A stretch of DNA of 6,972 nt from Anaerolineaceae bacterium (lineage in GTDB: Bacteria > Chloroflexota > Anaerolineae > Anaerolineales > Anaerolineaceae). Each line of letters opens with the position of its first letter. Position 1 is the stretch's first letter. Below are positions 1 to 6,846 of the stretch, in pieces. The position numbers were made by a program, and so were the translations under genes. Under the pieces are notes generated by a model. It had not been told where the DNA came from, searched no databases, and saw only the letters and a program-made list of their open reading frames with translations. The stretch spans positions 1-6,972 of the forward strand of contig JAIOTF010000049.1 in the NCBI GenBank assembly GCA_021107195.1, written 5' to 3'.

Positions 1-564
1 ACGCATTACACCAGTCGTGGCAATATCGAGATCACCATAGATGGCGGGACGCCTGTGCTGCTCAATCAATATGGCAGCAGCCTGGCATTCCAGCAGCGCT
101 GGGACAGTCCGTTGATGGCAGATGGCATGCACACGATTGTGCTGCGTCACCCGGGCGGTTCGCATTATGTGGATATTGATGCCCTGATCGTTTCCGATCC
201 CGAATCCAACCCGCCTGCGGCAGTCTCACTCAGCGCCGCTACGGGCAGCAGCAATGGTGAGGTTGATCTTAACTGGAACGCTCCCGGCGATGATGGCAAT
301 ACCGGCACCGCCACAGAATACATCGTGCGCTATGCTTCCAATGCCATTGATTCACAATCCGCATGGGACGCTGCCACAGACGTAACCGGCGAACCCACGC
401 CACTGGTCGCTGGCACCGCTCAATCCATGACCGTCTCCGGCCTCACCCCCGGGCAGACCTACTACTTTGCCCTGCGCACCCTGGATGATTCCAATAACCT
501 TTCTGATCTGTCCAATTCGCCGTCTGCCGCGGCACAGTCTCCTGTCCCCGTAAGCCCGGGAACC
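1..564 (+). repeat. 714-bp coding repeat, copy 1 (truncated by window edge)
   Basis: This is the tail of a binding-like module plus the complete first Fn3 domain. Taking the Tyr codon that opens each binding-like module as the unit boundary, only 564 of 714 bases are present. Its Fn3 segment around 378-430 uses different synonymous codons from copies 2 and 3, while the stretch after the GCC at 181 is nearly identical to them. Confidence 0.85.
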
Positions 565-2418
565 TACGAAAATGAAGACTCAAATATCATTTACACCGGT
601 AACTGGACAACATGGAACGATGCCCGCGCCTCCGGCGGCAGCACACGCTACAGCAATGACACATCCGCTTCTGCTTCACTGACCTTCTCCGGCCGCCAGG
701 TATCGCTGCTCTTCACGCGCTATGCCAGCCGCGGCAATATCGAGATCGCCATTGACGGCGGCACACCCGTCCTGCTCAACCAGTACGGCAGCAGTCTCAG
801 CTTCCAGAATCAATGGGACAGCCCGCTCATGGCATCGGGTACACATACCATCGAACTGAGTCATCCCGGCGGCACAAAATACATTGACCTGGATGCCCTG
901 ATCGTTTCCGATCCCGAATCCAACCCGCCTGCGGCAGTCTCACTCAGCGCCGCCACGGGCAGCAGCAATGGTGAGGTTGACCTTAACTGGAACGCCCCCG
1001 GCGATGACGGCAACACTGGCACCGCAACAAGCTACACCGTGCGCTATGCTTCCAGCGCCATTGATTCACAAAGTGCATGGGACGCTGCCACAGATGTCAC
1101 AGGTGAACCTACTCCTTTGGTGGCTGGCACCGCCCAATCGATGACCGTCTCCAGCCTCACCCCCGGTCAGACTTACTACTTCGCCCTGCGTACCCTGGAT
1201 GATTCAAATAACCTTTCTGATCTGTCCAATTCACCCTCGGCAGCAGCCAAAGCACCCACACCAGTGGGCGTCGGCACCTATGAAAACGAAGATTCAAATA
1301 TTATCTACTCGGGGAACTGGACAGTATGGAATACTGCCAGCGCATCCGGCGGCAGCACCAGATACAGCAACGATCCCGCCGCTTCTGCTTCACTGACTTT
1401 CTCCGGCCGCCAGGTATCGCTGCTCTTCACACGCTACACCAGCCGCGGCAACATCGAGATCACCATTGACGGCGGCACACCCGTCCTGCTCAATCAATAC
1501 GGCAACAGTCTCAGCTTCCAGAACCAATGGGACAGCCCGCTCATGGCATCGGGTACACATACCATCGAACTGCGCCATCCCGGCGGCACAAAATACATTG
1601 ACCTGGATGCCCTGATCGTTTCCGATCCCGAATCCAACCCGCCTGCGGCAGTCTCACTCAGCGCCGCCACGGGCAGCAGCAATGGTGAAGTGGACCTGAG
1701 CTGGAATGCTCCCGGCGATGATGGCAACACCGGTACTGCCACCAGCTATATCGTACGCTATGCTTCCAGCGCCATTGACTCGCAAAGTGCATGGGACGCT
1801 GCCACAGATGTCACAGGTGAACCTACTCCTTTGGTGGCCGGCACCGCCCAATCGATGACCGTCTCCGGCCTCACCCCCGGGCTGACCTACTATTTCGCCC
1901 TGCGCACCCTGGACGACTCGAACAATCTCTCTGATTTGTCCAACTCGCCATCGGCACAGGCCAAACCAGTCGTTCCGGTTACCGAGGGCTTGTATCAACA
2001 AAACGATCCCAATATCCGCTACACGGGTATCTGGCAAACATGGAACGACGGGCAGGCCTCTGGCGGGAGCATCACATATAGCAACGACAATGCTGCCACC
2101 GCCACATTGATCTTCACCGGAGAACAAATCAGATTAATCTACACGAGGTACACCAGCCGTGGGGACATTGTCATCCTCATTGACGACTACGAACCCTTTG
2201 TATTCAGCCAGTACGGCCCCACCCTGGTCTACCAAAATTGGCTGACGATTTACGGTTTGCCCGCCGGGGACCATACGATTCAATTCGTTCACCCTGGAGG
2301 AACCCATTATATCGACATCGACGCCCTGCAGGTATTTACAGTATCGACCTATTCCAGCTCTGGAATTGCGGAAGATGGCAGCTTTGCTATTGATGCCAGC
2401 GAGGAAATTCAACCCTGA
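1..2418 (+). CDS. Tandem Fn3 / carbohydrate-binding-like modular protein, 3' part
   Basis: The reading frame is open at base 1 and already inside a module, so this is the C-terminal 805 residues of a longer protein; the GTG at 55 is an internal Val codon, not a start. Numbering from base 1, modules alternate. Binding-like beta-sandwich modules lie at about 1-66 (partial), 187-304, 425-542 and 663-780. Fn3 domains lie at about 67-183, 305-421 and 543-659, each with a core Trp (DLNW or DLSW) and a LTPG.TYYFALRTLDDS strand. The binding-like modules share Y.G.W..W, ASGGS..YSND, TRY.SRG, QYG and HPGG..YID.DAL. A 25-residue Ser/acidic tail follows, with no LPXTG motif or C-terminal membrane helix. 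Such proteins are normally exported and bind polysaccharide or act as spacers beside a catalytic domain; any signal peptide or enzyme would lie off-window. Ligand is unknown. I infer a surface or secreted adhesin-like or carbohydrate-active protein. Confidence 0.85.
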   Translation, partial: THYTSRGNIEITIDGGTPVLLNQYGSSLAFQQRWDSPLMADGMHTIVLRHPGGSHYVDIDALIVSDPESNPPAAVSLSAATGSSNGEVDLNWNAPGDDGNTGTATEYIVRYASNAIDSQSAWDAATDVTGEPTPLVAGTAQSMTVSGLTPGQTYYFALRTLDDSNNLSDLSNSPSAAAQSPVPVSPGTYENEDSNIIYTGNWTTWNDARASGGSTRYSNDTSASASLTFSGRQVSLLFTRYASRGNIEIAIDGGTPVLLNQYGSSLSFQNQWDSPLMASGTHTIELSHPGGTKYIDLDALIVSDPESNPPAAVSLSAATGSSNGEVDLNWNAPGDDGNTGTATSYTVRYASSAIDSQSAWDAATDVTGEPTPLVAGTAQSMTVSSLTPGQTYYFALRTLDDSNNLSDLSNSPSAAAKAPTPVGVGTYENEDSNIIYSGNWTVWNTASASGGSTRYSNDPAASASLTFSGRQVSLLFTRYTSRGNIEITIDGGTPVLLNQYGNSLSFQNQWDSPLMASGTHTIELRHPGGTKYIDLDALIVSDPESNPPAAVSLSAATGSSNGEVDLSWNAPGDDGNTGTATSYIVRYASSAIDSQSAWDAATDVTGEPTPLVAGTAQSMTVSGLTPGLTYYFALRTLDDSNNLSDLSNSPSAQAKPVVPVTEGLYQQNDPNIRYTGIWQTWNDGQASGGSITYSNDNAATATLIFTGEQIRLIYTRYTSRGDIVILIDDYEPFVFSQYGPTLVYQNWLTIYGLPAGDHTIQFVHPGGTHYIDIDALQVFTVSTYSSSGIAEDGSFAIDASEEIQP
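565..1278 (+). repeat. 714-bp coding repeat, copy 2
   Basis: A complete unit of one binding-like module and one Fn3 domain. The landmark GCC-CTG-ATC codons occur at 181, 895 and 1609, giving an exact spacing of 714 bases. Bases 862-974 are identical to 1576-1688 in copy 3, a run of about 113 bases including synonymous sites. Confidence 0.9.
1279..1992 (+). repeat. 714-bp coding repeat, copy 3
   Basis: A complete unit, very close to copy 2 at the nucleotide level. Bases 1799-1870 differ from 1085-1156 of copy 2 at about one position. Near 1910-1950 (the DDSNNLSDLSN segment) it departs from copies 1 and 2 at several synonymous sites, so similarity is patchy along the unit. Confidence 0.9.
1993..2340 (+). 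repeat. 714-bp coding repeat, copy 4 (diverged, binding-like module only)
   Basis: This is the last binding-like module, with no Fn3 after it. It keeps the register exactly (landmark GCC at 2323, 714 bases after 1609) but is much more diverged in protein and DNA. It retains Y.G.W.TWND, ASGGS, YSND, TRYTSRG, QYG and HPGGTHYIDIDAL. The usual IDGGTPVLLNQYG segment is replaced by IDDYEPFVFSQYG. Confidence 0.8.
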
Positions 2419-2469
2419 CCCGGCAAAACTGTGGAAATGAAAGCAGCAAATCCCCCCACTACAAAAACC

Positions 2470-2495
2470 AAGCCCCGCTCGTTTGAGCGGGGCTT
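2470..2495. terminator. Bidirectional intrinsic terminator between convergent genes
   Basis: A perfect 11-bp GC-rich stem (AAGCCCCGCTC / GAGCGGGGCTT) closes on a GTTT loop. On the minus strand it begins 4 bases after the alpha-galactosidase stop codon and is followed by GGTTTTTGT, a good U-tract. On the plus strand it lies 51 bases after the modular gene's stop and is followed by a weaker T-rich CTATTT. It is the only clear hairpin in the 81-base gap and probably serves both genes, the minus strand better. Confidence 0.88.
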
Positions 2496-2499
2496 CTAT

Positions 2500-4848
2500 T
2501 TACAATTCGATTTGAATATCCACCCGGTTTTTGCCTGTCACCGGGAAACGGTAAACATCTTCACGAACCTGCTGCCATACCATAAGCTTATCATCACAGC
2601 GCGCCGACCTGGGCACCGACGGCAGACAGATATCCACATTGCCAGAAAGCTTACGGCCACAATCCAACGTGAAACGCAATCCGGAAACCGACACTTCCCA
2701 CTCAGCCACTTCTAATCCCTGAGAAAGATGTAAATCACTGCCAAGATATTGCGGCAGGCTGGTATTCAGTTTCCGCACAGCCAGTACCACCGCGCTATGC
2801 GGCGCAGTCTTCGTTTTGACCACAGGATGTAATGGATCCATCCAGCCCACTTCACCATCCCAAAAACTGCGTACCCAGTATGTCCCATTCGGTAAATGAA
2901 AATCAGAAAAGTGTAAACGCAGGTCTTTTGCACGATCCTGCCAATGCAAATAAGCCAGCAGATACCAATTTCCCGCAGCACCCCTAAGGTCAAGGCGCAG
3001 ATGCGCTGGCTGGTTGGCATCCAACCAATCTACCACCTCAGCTCGTTTGCCAATTACAGGTATCAATAATTCGGCTATACGCATACGCTCATCAGACAGA
3101 GCTTGCAAATCATCCGACAACAACAAAGCCCCCCCCGTCATTCCAATCGCTGTCGCCAATAATCGCACTTCGTCCAGGCTCAACTTCATTTTATCGCGCA
3201 CCAGAAGACAATCCGGATCGTTGATCCACCAGTGTTTGTGTAATGGCGCACGGCTGACAATGTTATTCAATGCATTGCGGGCAGAAGGGATGAATTTTTC
3301 TTCCTTGAATACAGGTCTAATCCTGTTGAAATGCGGCAGCCATGTATCGCTGACATCTTCGCCAATCCGCATTGCATCAAACAGCCCCAGCGATGGGCCC
3401 AATGGCGCACCGCAGCCAACCAGATAAGTATTTTCACCGGCCGCTTCACGCAATGTTTCCAGACCATCGCGCAGTACCTGTGCGCGAGTGCGGGTCATGT
3501 CGTGCCGCTGCCCAGCCAGCGCTCCAGCATACAGGAAATCAAGCTTTAGATATGGGAATCCCCATTCACGGGCAGCTGTTTCAACCGCCCTTCGGGCATA
3601 ATCCTTGGCTCCTGGATGAGTCAAGTCCAATGCTGTGGTAAACGTATTCCAGATGAAACCTGCATTCACCGGTTTCCCTTTGGCAGTACGAAGCAAATAC
3701 TCCGGGTGTTCCTTCATCAAAGCAGCTTTTGGATGTACGATAAATGGTGCCAGCCATAACCCCGGGGTCAACCCGGCCGCCTTGATCTCCTTCGCCAAAG
3801 GGGCAACCCCATCAGGAAAAGTCTCACGAAATGTGAACCAGTCCCCTACTTCGCTCTCAAATCCATCATCAATTTGAACCAGATTCAGGGGCAGGCGGTC
3901 TTTCAGTCGTGATACGGCATGTAAATTCTGACGTACATCCTCTGCTGTTAATTTTTGATAATAGTGATACCAGGAACACCAACCCAATGGCAGATCATCA
4001 TTAACCTTAATCTGGTTCTCGCGGGCGACTGCATCTAAATACGGGCCTATTGCATCATTAATATCCATCAGGAATGGATAGATCACCGCCCAATCTGTTT
4101 CCATTTCCTGTCCAGGATCCAGACGAGTATGATCGCCATTCGCCCAAAGCTGCAACACAGCTTTGCTCTTGAACAACACCTCAATGGAACCAAAATGTTG
4201 TTTTTGGGAAAGGAAGCCGATCACCATACCTTTTCGGTTCGCCCGATCAGCGACCACGCCAAAGAAATCACTGGCAAAATGGCCAACGTGATGCGGCTGT
4301 GGCGTGCCGGGATTGGCACATAACGGATCACGGATCTTCGCCATGCGCGTACGGAACGGGGCTTTATCTGCCATATACGTGGCAGTATGGCCCCAGGATT
4401 GCCAGTTATTCGAATGAAAACTGAATCGCGTCGGACGTACAGGCTCACAGACCTGCCAATGCCCGCCACTCTCGCCAATATTCAACAATTTAATTTGGTC
4501 AATCCAGACCGGATACCTGCCTTCATTCCGCACAGACATCTTCCATAAAAACAAAGGCCGTTCCTCAGCAAGGGCAAATGTCAGAGTATAGGATAAACCG
4601 TGCGCCCCAGGTTTTGTAGAAAAAACAATCCGTGTCACTGGCCCATGTGCAGTTTCGACTCCCTCCGCAAGCCGGGCGGAACAAGACTCCCAACTCGACT
4701 CGAGTTCAGTGAAGGGCCGGCCTTGCGCCGTATAGGAAACGCTTAACCGTGCATCATCCAGCCTTGGCATCCCGCTGGTTTCGGGATATAGGTTAAATGT
4801 CCCCCGCTCAGGAACAAATTTCAAGCGAAAATACGGTGTGTGAATCAC
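2500..4848 (-). CDS. GH36-family alpha-galactosidase, cytoplasmic
   Basis: A 782-residue glycoside hydrolase of the GH36 (melibiase) type, expected to release terminal alpha-galactose with retention of configuration. An N-terminal beta-sandwich spans about 1-275 and includes NNWQSWG (148-153). A TIM barrel spans about 285-600 and a C-terminal beta domain about 610-782. Barrel motifs are LGWCSWYHYY (288-297), VQIDDGF (324-330), GDW (335-337), YLKLDFLYAGA (433-443) and DAMRIGEDVSDTW (491-503). By analogy with Thermotoga GalA-type enzymes, D437 is the likely nucleophile and D498 the acid/base; their 61-residue spacing fits. There is no signal peptide or membrane helix, so substrates such as melibiose or raffinose-type oligosaccharides would need import; no transporter is visible here. 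The GTG start overlaps the upstream regulator's stop and has a good ribosome-binding site. Related GH36 enzymes include alpha-N-acetylgalactosaminidases and raffinose synthases, so the substrate is inferred. Confidence 0.9.
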   Translation of the reverse strand: MIHTPYFRLKFVPERGTFNLYPETSGMPRLDDARLSVSYTAQGRPFTELESSWESCSARLAEGVETAHGPVTRIVFSTKPGAHGLSYTLTFALAEERPLFLWKMSVRNEGRYPVWIDQIKLLNIGESGGHWQVCEPVRPTRFSFHSNNWQSWGHTATYMADKAPFRTRMAKIRDPLCANPGTPQPHHVGHFASDFFGVVADRANRKGMVIGFLSQKQHFGSIEVLFKSKAVLQLWANGDHTRLDPGQEMETDWAVIYPFLMDINDAIGPYLDAVARENQIKVNDDLPLGWCSWYHYYQKLTAEDVRQNLHAVSRLKDRLPLNLVQIDDGFESEVGDWFTFRETFPDGVAPLAKEIKAAGLTPGLWLAPFIVHPKAALMKEHPEYLLRTAKGKPVNAGFIWNTFTTALDLTHPGAKDYARRAVETAAREWGFPYLKLDFLYAGALAGQRHDMTRTRAQVLRDGLETLREAAGENTYLVGCGAPLGPSLGLFDAMRIGEDVSDTWLPHFNRIRPVFKEEKFIPSARNALNNIVSRAPLHKHWWINDPDCLLVRDKMKLSLDEVRLLATAIGMTGGALLLSDDLQALSDERMRIAELLIPVIGKRAEVVDWLDANQPAHLRLDLRGAAGNWYLLAYLHWQDRAKDLRLHFSDFHLPNGTYWVRSFWDGEVGWMDPLHPVVKTKTAPHSAVVLAVRKLNTSLPQYLGSDLHLSQGLEVAEWEVSVSGLRFTLDCGRKLSGNVDICLPSVPRSARCDDKLMVWQQVREDVYRFPVTGKNRVDIQIEL

Positions 4849-5219
4849 AGCTCGGCTCCTAATACGGATTGCGCCATTTCTTTAATTTCGCTAACTGTAA
4901 AAGGTTTTCTTAAAATCGCAGTTGCACCCATCTCCAACGCTTGATTCAACTCGTCATCTTCACTCGCCGCAGAAACCATTACAGTGGGTATAACTTTCCA
5001 TTCCGCATTCTCCTGTCGGATCCTTAGAAAATCTAAACCATTAATTTCAGGCATCATCCAATCACAGGTAATCATGTCAACGCTTTCCGATTGCAGAAGG
5101 CGCATCGCTTCCTGTGCTGACGAAGCTACAATTGTCTGATAACCCAATTTCTTAAAATACATCGCAAGCAATTTCTGTGTAATAAGCTCATCATCTATGA
5201 TAAGAATACATTTCTCCAT
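4845..5219 (-). CDS. Single-domain response regulator (CheY-like receiver)
   Basis: A 124-residue stand-alone receiver domain with no DNA-binding or enzymatic output. Starting from the ATG at 5219 (MEKCILIIDDE), the acidic pocket is D9/D10, the phosphoacceptor is D53 in CDWMMP, S83 takes the place of the usual Thr (VMVSAAS), and K105 lies in LRKPF. The spacings 53 to 83 to 105 match CheY (57, 87, 109). The switch position that is Tyr in CheY is Ile102. Such proteins are phosphorylated by a histidine kinase and act through protein contacts or phosphorelay; no kinase is encoded here. I chose the ATG at 5219 over the upstream TTG at 5264 because the receiver fold begins at once and GAGGT lies 4 bases ahead. 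Its stop overlaps the alpha-galactosidase GTG by 4 bases, implying coupled translation. Its partner and output are unknown. Confidence 0.9.
   Translation of the reverse strand: MEKCILIIDDELITQKLLAMYFKKLGYQTIVASSAQEAMRLLQSESVDMITCDWMMPEINGLDFLRIRQENAEWKVIPTVMVSAASEDDELNQALEMGATAILRKPFTVSEIKEMAQSVLGAEL
4856..4860 (-). promoter_or_regulatory. Ribosome-binding site of the alpha-galactosidase
   Basis: AGGAG on the minus strand lies 7 bases before the GTG at 4848. It is inside the end of the regulator's coding sequence and fixes the non-ATG start; the next in-frame Met is residue 27, inside the N-terminal domain. Confidence 0.75.
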
Positions 5220-5223
5220 GAAG

Positions 5224-5228
5224 ACCTC
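5224..5228 (-). promoter_or_regulatory. Ribosome-binding site of the response regulator
   Basis: GAGGT on the minus strand lies 4 bases before the ATG at 5219. It supports this start over the in-frame TTG at 5264, which would add 15 residues not expected in a receiver domain. Confidence 0.6.
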
Positions 5229-5278
5229 GCTTCCGACTCGCCAATTCACCCCTAAACCGTTCAAATTAAATCAAAATA

Positions 5279-5287
5279 ATCATATCA
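5279..5287 (-). promoter_or_regulatory. Possible extended -10 promoter for the regulator/alpha-galactosidase pair
   Basis: The minus strand reads TGATATGAT, a TGn-TATGAT extended -10 element (hexamer 5284-5279), about 60 bases before the regulator ATG. No convincing -35 lies 16-18 bases upstream, where the sequence is GC-rich. The 144-base gap 5220-5363 holds nothing else that I can assign: no hairpin terminator for the upstream gene and no small reading frame. Confidence 0.35.
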
Positions 5288-5363
5288 CAGGCCCCGCCAA
5301 CCCGGAAGAAACGATTTCATTAATAAATCTACGATATACGATCAATGCTTGGTTTTCTGATTT

Positions 5364-6767
5364 TTAAGAGTCAGATTTCTCTGCCGATTGACCCTCACGA
5401 ATCTTCGAAAGATTGACCTCCATCCATGTTGGTGCAGGACGTTGATCCGGCTTGCGGCGATAAAAAACATCATCCATCCACAATGCGGCACGGCGCGCAA
5501 ACCCTGATTGACGGATCGCCCAACGCACAAGACTATGGCTGAAAGAATCAGGATGAGAATAAGGACAAACTGCTATACAACGCCCGCAATCAGTGCCGAT
5601 CATATTCCAATAACTGAAACAGCGTAAATGGTCTATTTGCCAGCGTAAAGCTCCGTCAACATCCTGGCGATCATCAAAAGAGATGGCTTTACTGGGACAA
5701 TTCTCAGCACATTTTTTGCAAATACGGCAAAAATCAATCACAGAAGTATCCTGCAACCGCTTATCCACGATCAATGGCAAATTGGTAGTAACCACCCCCA
5801 AACGCACTCGCGGTCCAAGCTGTGGCGTTATCAACAATCCCATCCTGCCAATCTCCCCCAATCCAGCATCCCGTGCCACCAAGGGAGCAATGACACGATA
5901 ATTACCGTCAATGTGTGCACGTGCATCGTACCCGAGCGAGCGGATGAAAACTGCCAATTGTACAGCCACTAGAGCGGCTTCGGCATACTGCTTGGCGGTT
6001 TCCATCGCCTCTGGTGCTTCAGGTGAGGGGCCTAGCATTTCATGTGCCATTTCCACTGTAAATGCAATCGCATATTGATGGTTCAGCGAAATGGACGCTC
6101 CATAACCACCACTCCCTCGACCAACATGAGAATAGATATGATAAGGCAGAAGCTCGGTGATCCCCACGTCTTTAGCGCCGTAATAGCTTGTCAATCCCTT
6201 AATATAAGGAGTGATGTTCTCCGCCGAAATATCCAATCTATTTTCAGAAACTGGCCCATCCACACAATTCCGCAGAGCAAGCGGGATCGAAAAGCTTGCT
6301 TGTGCAGCAACAAAATGAAGCGGATGGGCTTTTTTTGCTTTTAGTGATAACAAACCAGGCATAGATCGAATACGATCATCTACAATCTTATTCTCAGGAT
6401 GCATGGCATAATACGTCTCATATTCTGCACTTCCCCGCTGTAAACGATTACGGGCAAACATAATATCCCGTTCATCTACCTGGAATTGCGGAACGCCTTC
6501 TCCCGCGGCAACCCTGCCAATCGGCAAAAAGAACAATACCAAAATCAAAGCAAAGATTCCCGCCAAACTTTCCAATACCCAAACCTGAACATGCTGAGGC
6601 AGTAAAATACTCGCTACCATCAAGGAAATTCCTCCCAAGCCGACAAAGCAAGAAATCCTCGCTGCGCGATGTTCATTTTCGCGTACACTCTGCCACGCAA
6701 ACAAACCAAACCCAATAAAAACCGATAGACCAAATGATGCAAGAACGGTTGTAAAAAAATATTCCAT
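5364..6767 (-). CDS. Membrane-anchored reductive-dehalogenase-like (RdhA-like) corrinoid iron-sulfur protein
   Basis: A 467-residue RdhA-type protein; the family carries a corrinoid and two [4Fe-4S] clusters and reductively removes halogen from organohalides. Cluster 1 ligands are C347, C350, C353 and C357 (CX2CX2CX3CP). Cluster 2 ligands are C383, C394, C397 and C401 (CX10CX2CX3CP). The preceding block, with IRSLGYDARAH and ARDAGLGEIGRMGLLITP at about 275-315, matches the cobalamin-binding part of RdhA. There is no Tat RR motif. Instead three hydrophobic helices lie at about 3-25, 38-58 and 62-84. The helix 1-2 loop has R29, R34 and R37, so by the positive-inside rule the catalytic domain faces the cytoplasm. 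QueG is unlikely because of the membrane helices and the iron-sulfur motifs near the C-terminus. The ATG at 6767 is preferred: it has AAGGGA 6 bases upstream and follows a promoter. The substrate is unknown, and dehalogenation is not proven. Confidence 0.83.
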   Translation of the reverse strand: MEYFFTTVLASFGLSVFIGFGLFAWQSVRENEHRAARISCFVGLGGISLMVASILLPQHVQVWVLESLAGIFALILVLFFLPIGRVAAGEGVPQFQVDERDIMFARNRLQRGSAEYETYYAMHPENKIVDDRIRSMPGLLSLKAKKAHPLHFVAAQASFSIPLALRNCVDGPVSENRLDISAENITPYIKGLTSYYGAKDVGITELLPYHIYSHVGRGSGGYGASISLNHQYAIAFTVEMAHEMLGPSPEAPEAMETAKQYAEAALVAVQLAVFIRSLGYDARAHIDGNYRVIAPLVARDAGLGEIGRMGLLITPQLGPRVRLGVVTTNLPLIVDKRLQDTSVIDFCRICKKCAENCPSKAISFDDRQDVDGALRWQIDHLRCFSYWNMIGTDCGRCIAVCPYSHPDSFSHSLVRWAIRQSGFARRAALWMDDVFYRRKPDQRPAPTWMEVNLSKIREGQSAEKSDS

Positions 6768-6773
6768 GCAATA

Positions 6774-6779
6774 TCCCTT
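6774..6779 (-). promoter_or_regulatory. Ribosome-binding site of the RdhA-like gene
   Basis: AAGGGA on the minus strand ends 6 bases before the ATG at 6767. It selects this start; the longer in-frame start at 6914 would lie inside the insertion sequence and upstream of the promoter. Confidence 0.6.
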
Positions 6780-6795
6780 ATCCAAGAAAAAGTAT

Positions 6796-6815
6796 GCAGG
6801 AATTATAGCAGGAAT
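6796..6815. repeat. Pair of 8-bp direct repeats overlapping the RdhA-like promoter
   Basis: GCAGGAAT occurs at 6796-6803 and 6808-6815 (plus strand), separated by TATA, giving a 12-bp period. The second copy covers the TGn extension and the first copy overlaps the downstream edge of the -10 hexamer. It could be a regulator site or a chance duplication. Confidence 0.4.
6802..6810 (-). promoter_or_regulatory. Extended -10 promoter of the RdhA-like gene
   Basis: The minus strand reads TGCTATAAT, a consensus TATAAT (6807-6802) preceded by the TGn extension (6810-6808). Transcription would start near 6795, giving an untranslated leader of about 28 bases before the ATG at 6767. The -35 position at a 17-base spacer (6830-6825) reads AGAAAT, a poor match, so the promoter probably relies on the extended -10 or on an activator. 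Confidence 0.6.
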
Positions 6816-6846
6816 AAGCAAAAAATTTCTAAACCACCCGGATGAC

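Noticed and set aside
1..2340. CRISPR-like or other non-coding regularly spaced repeats
   Set aside because: The repeat is 714 bp, stays in one reading frame and encodes protein modules; there are no short repeats with unique spacers.
676..2412. Antisense reading frames of 62-157 residues across the repeat gene (for example 1654-2127 minus)
   Set aside because: They mirror the repeat structure of the sense gene, have no recognisable domains and no convincing ribosome-binding sites; they are shadows of a GC-rich repetitive coding region.
5220..5264. TTG start at 5264 for the response regulator
   Set aside because: The added 15 residues do not belong to a receiver fold, and the ATG at 5219 has GAGGT just upstream.
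5313..5329. Imperfect palindrome GATTTCATTAATAAATC in the gap after the RdhA-like gene
   Set aside because: Only 5-bp arms in AT-rich sequence with a 7-base centre; too weak to call an operator or terminator.
5364..6767. QueG (epoxyqueuosine reductase) as the identity of the iron-sulfur protein
   Set aside because: QueG is soluble and carries C-terminal HEAT-like repeats after its clusters; here there are three membrane helices, and the two cluster motifs lie near the C-terminus with RdhA-type flanking sequence.
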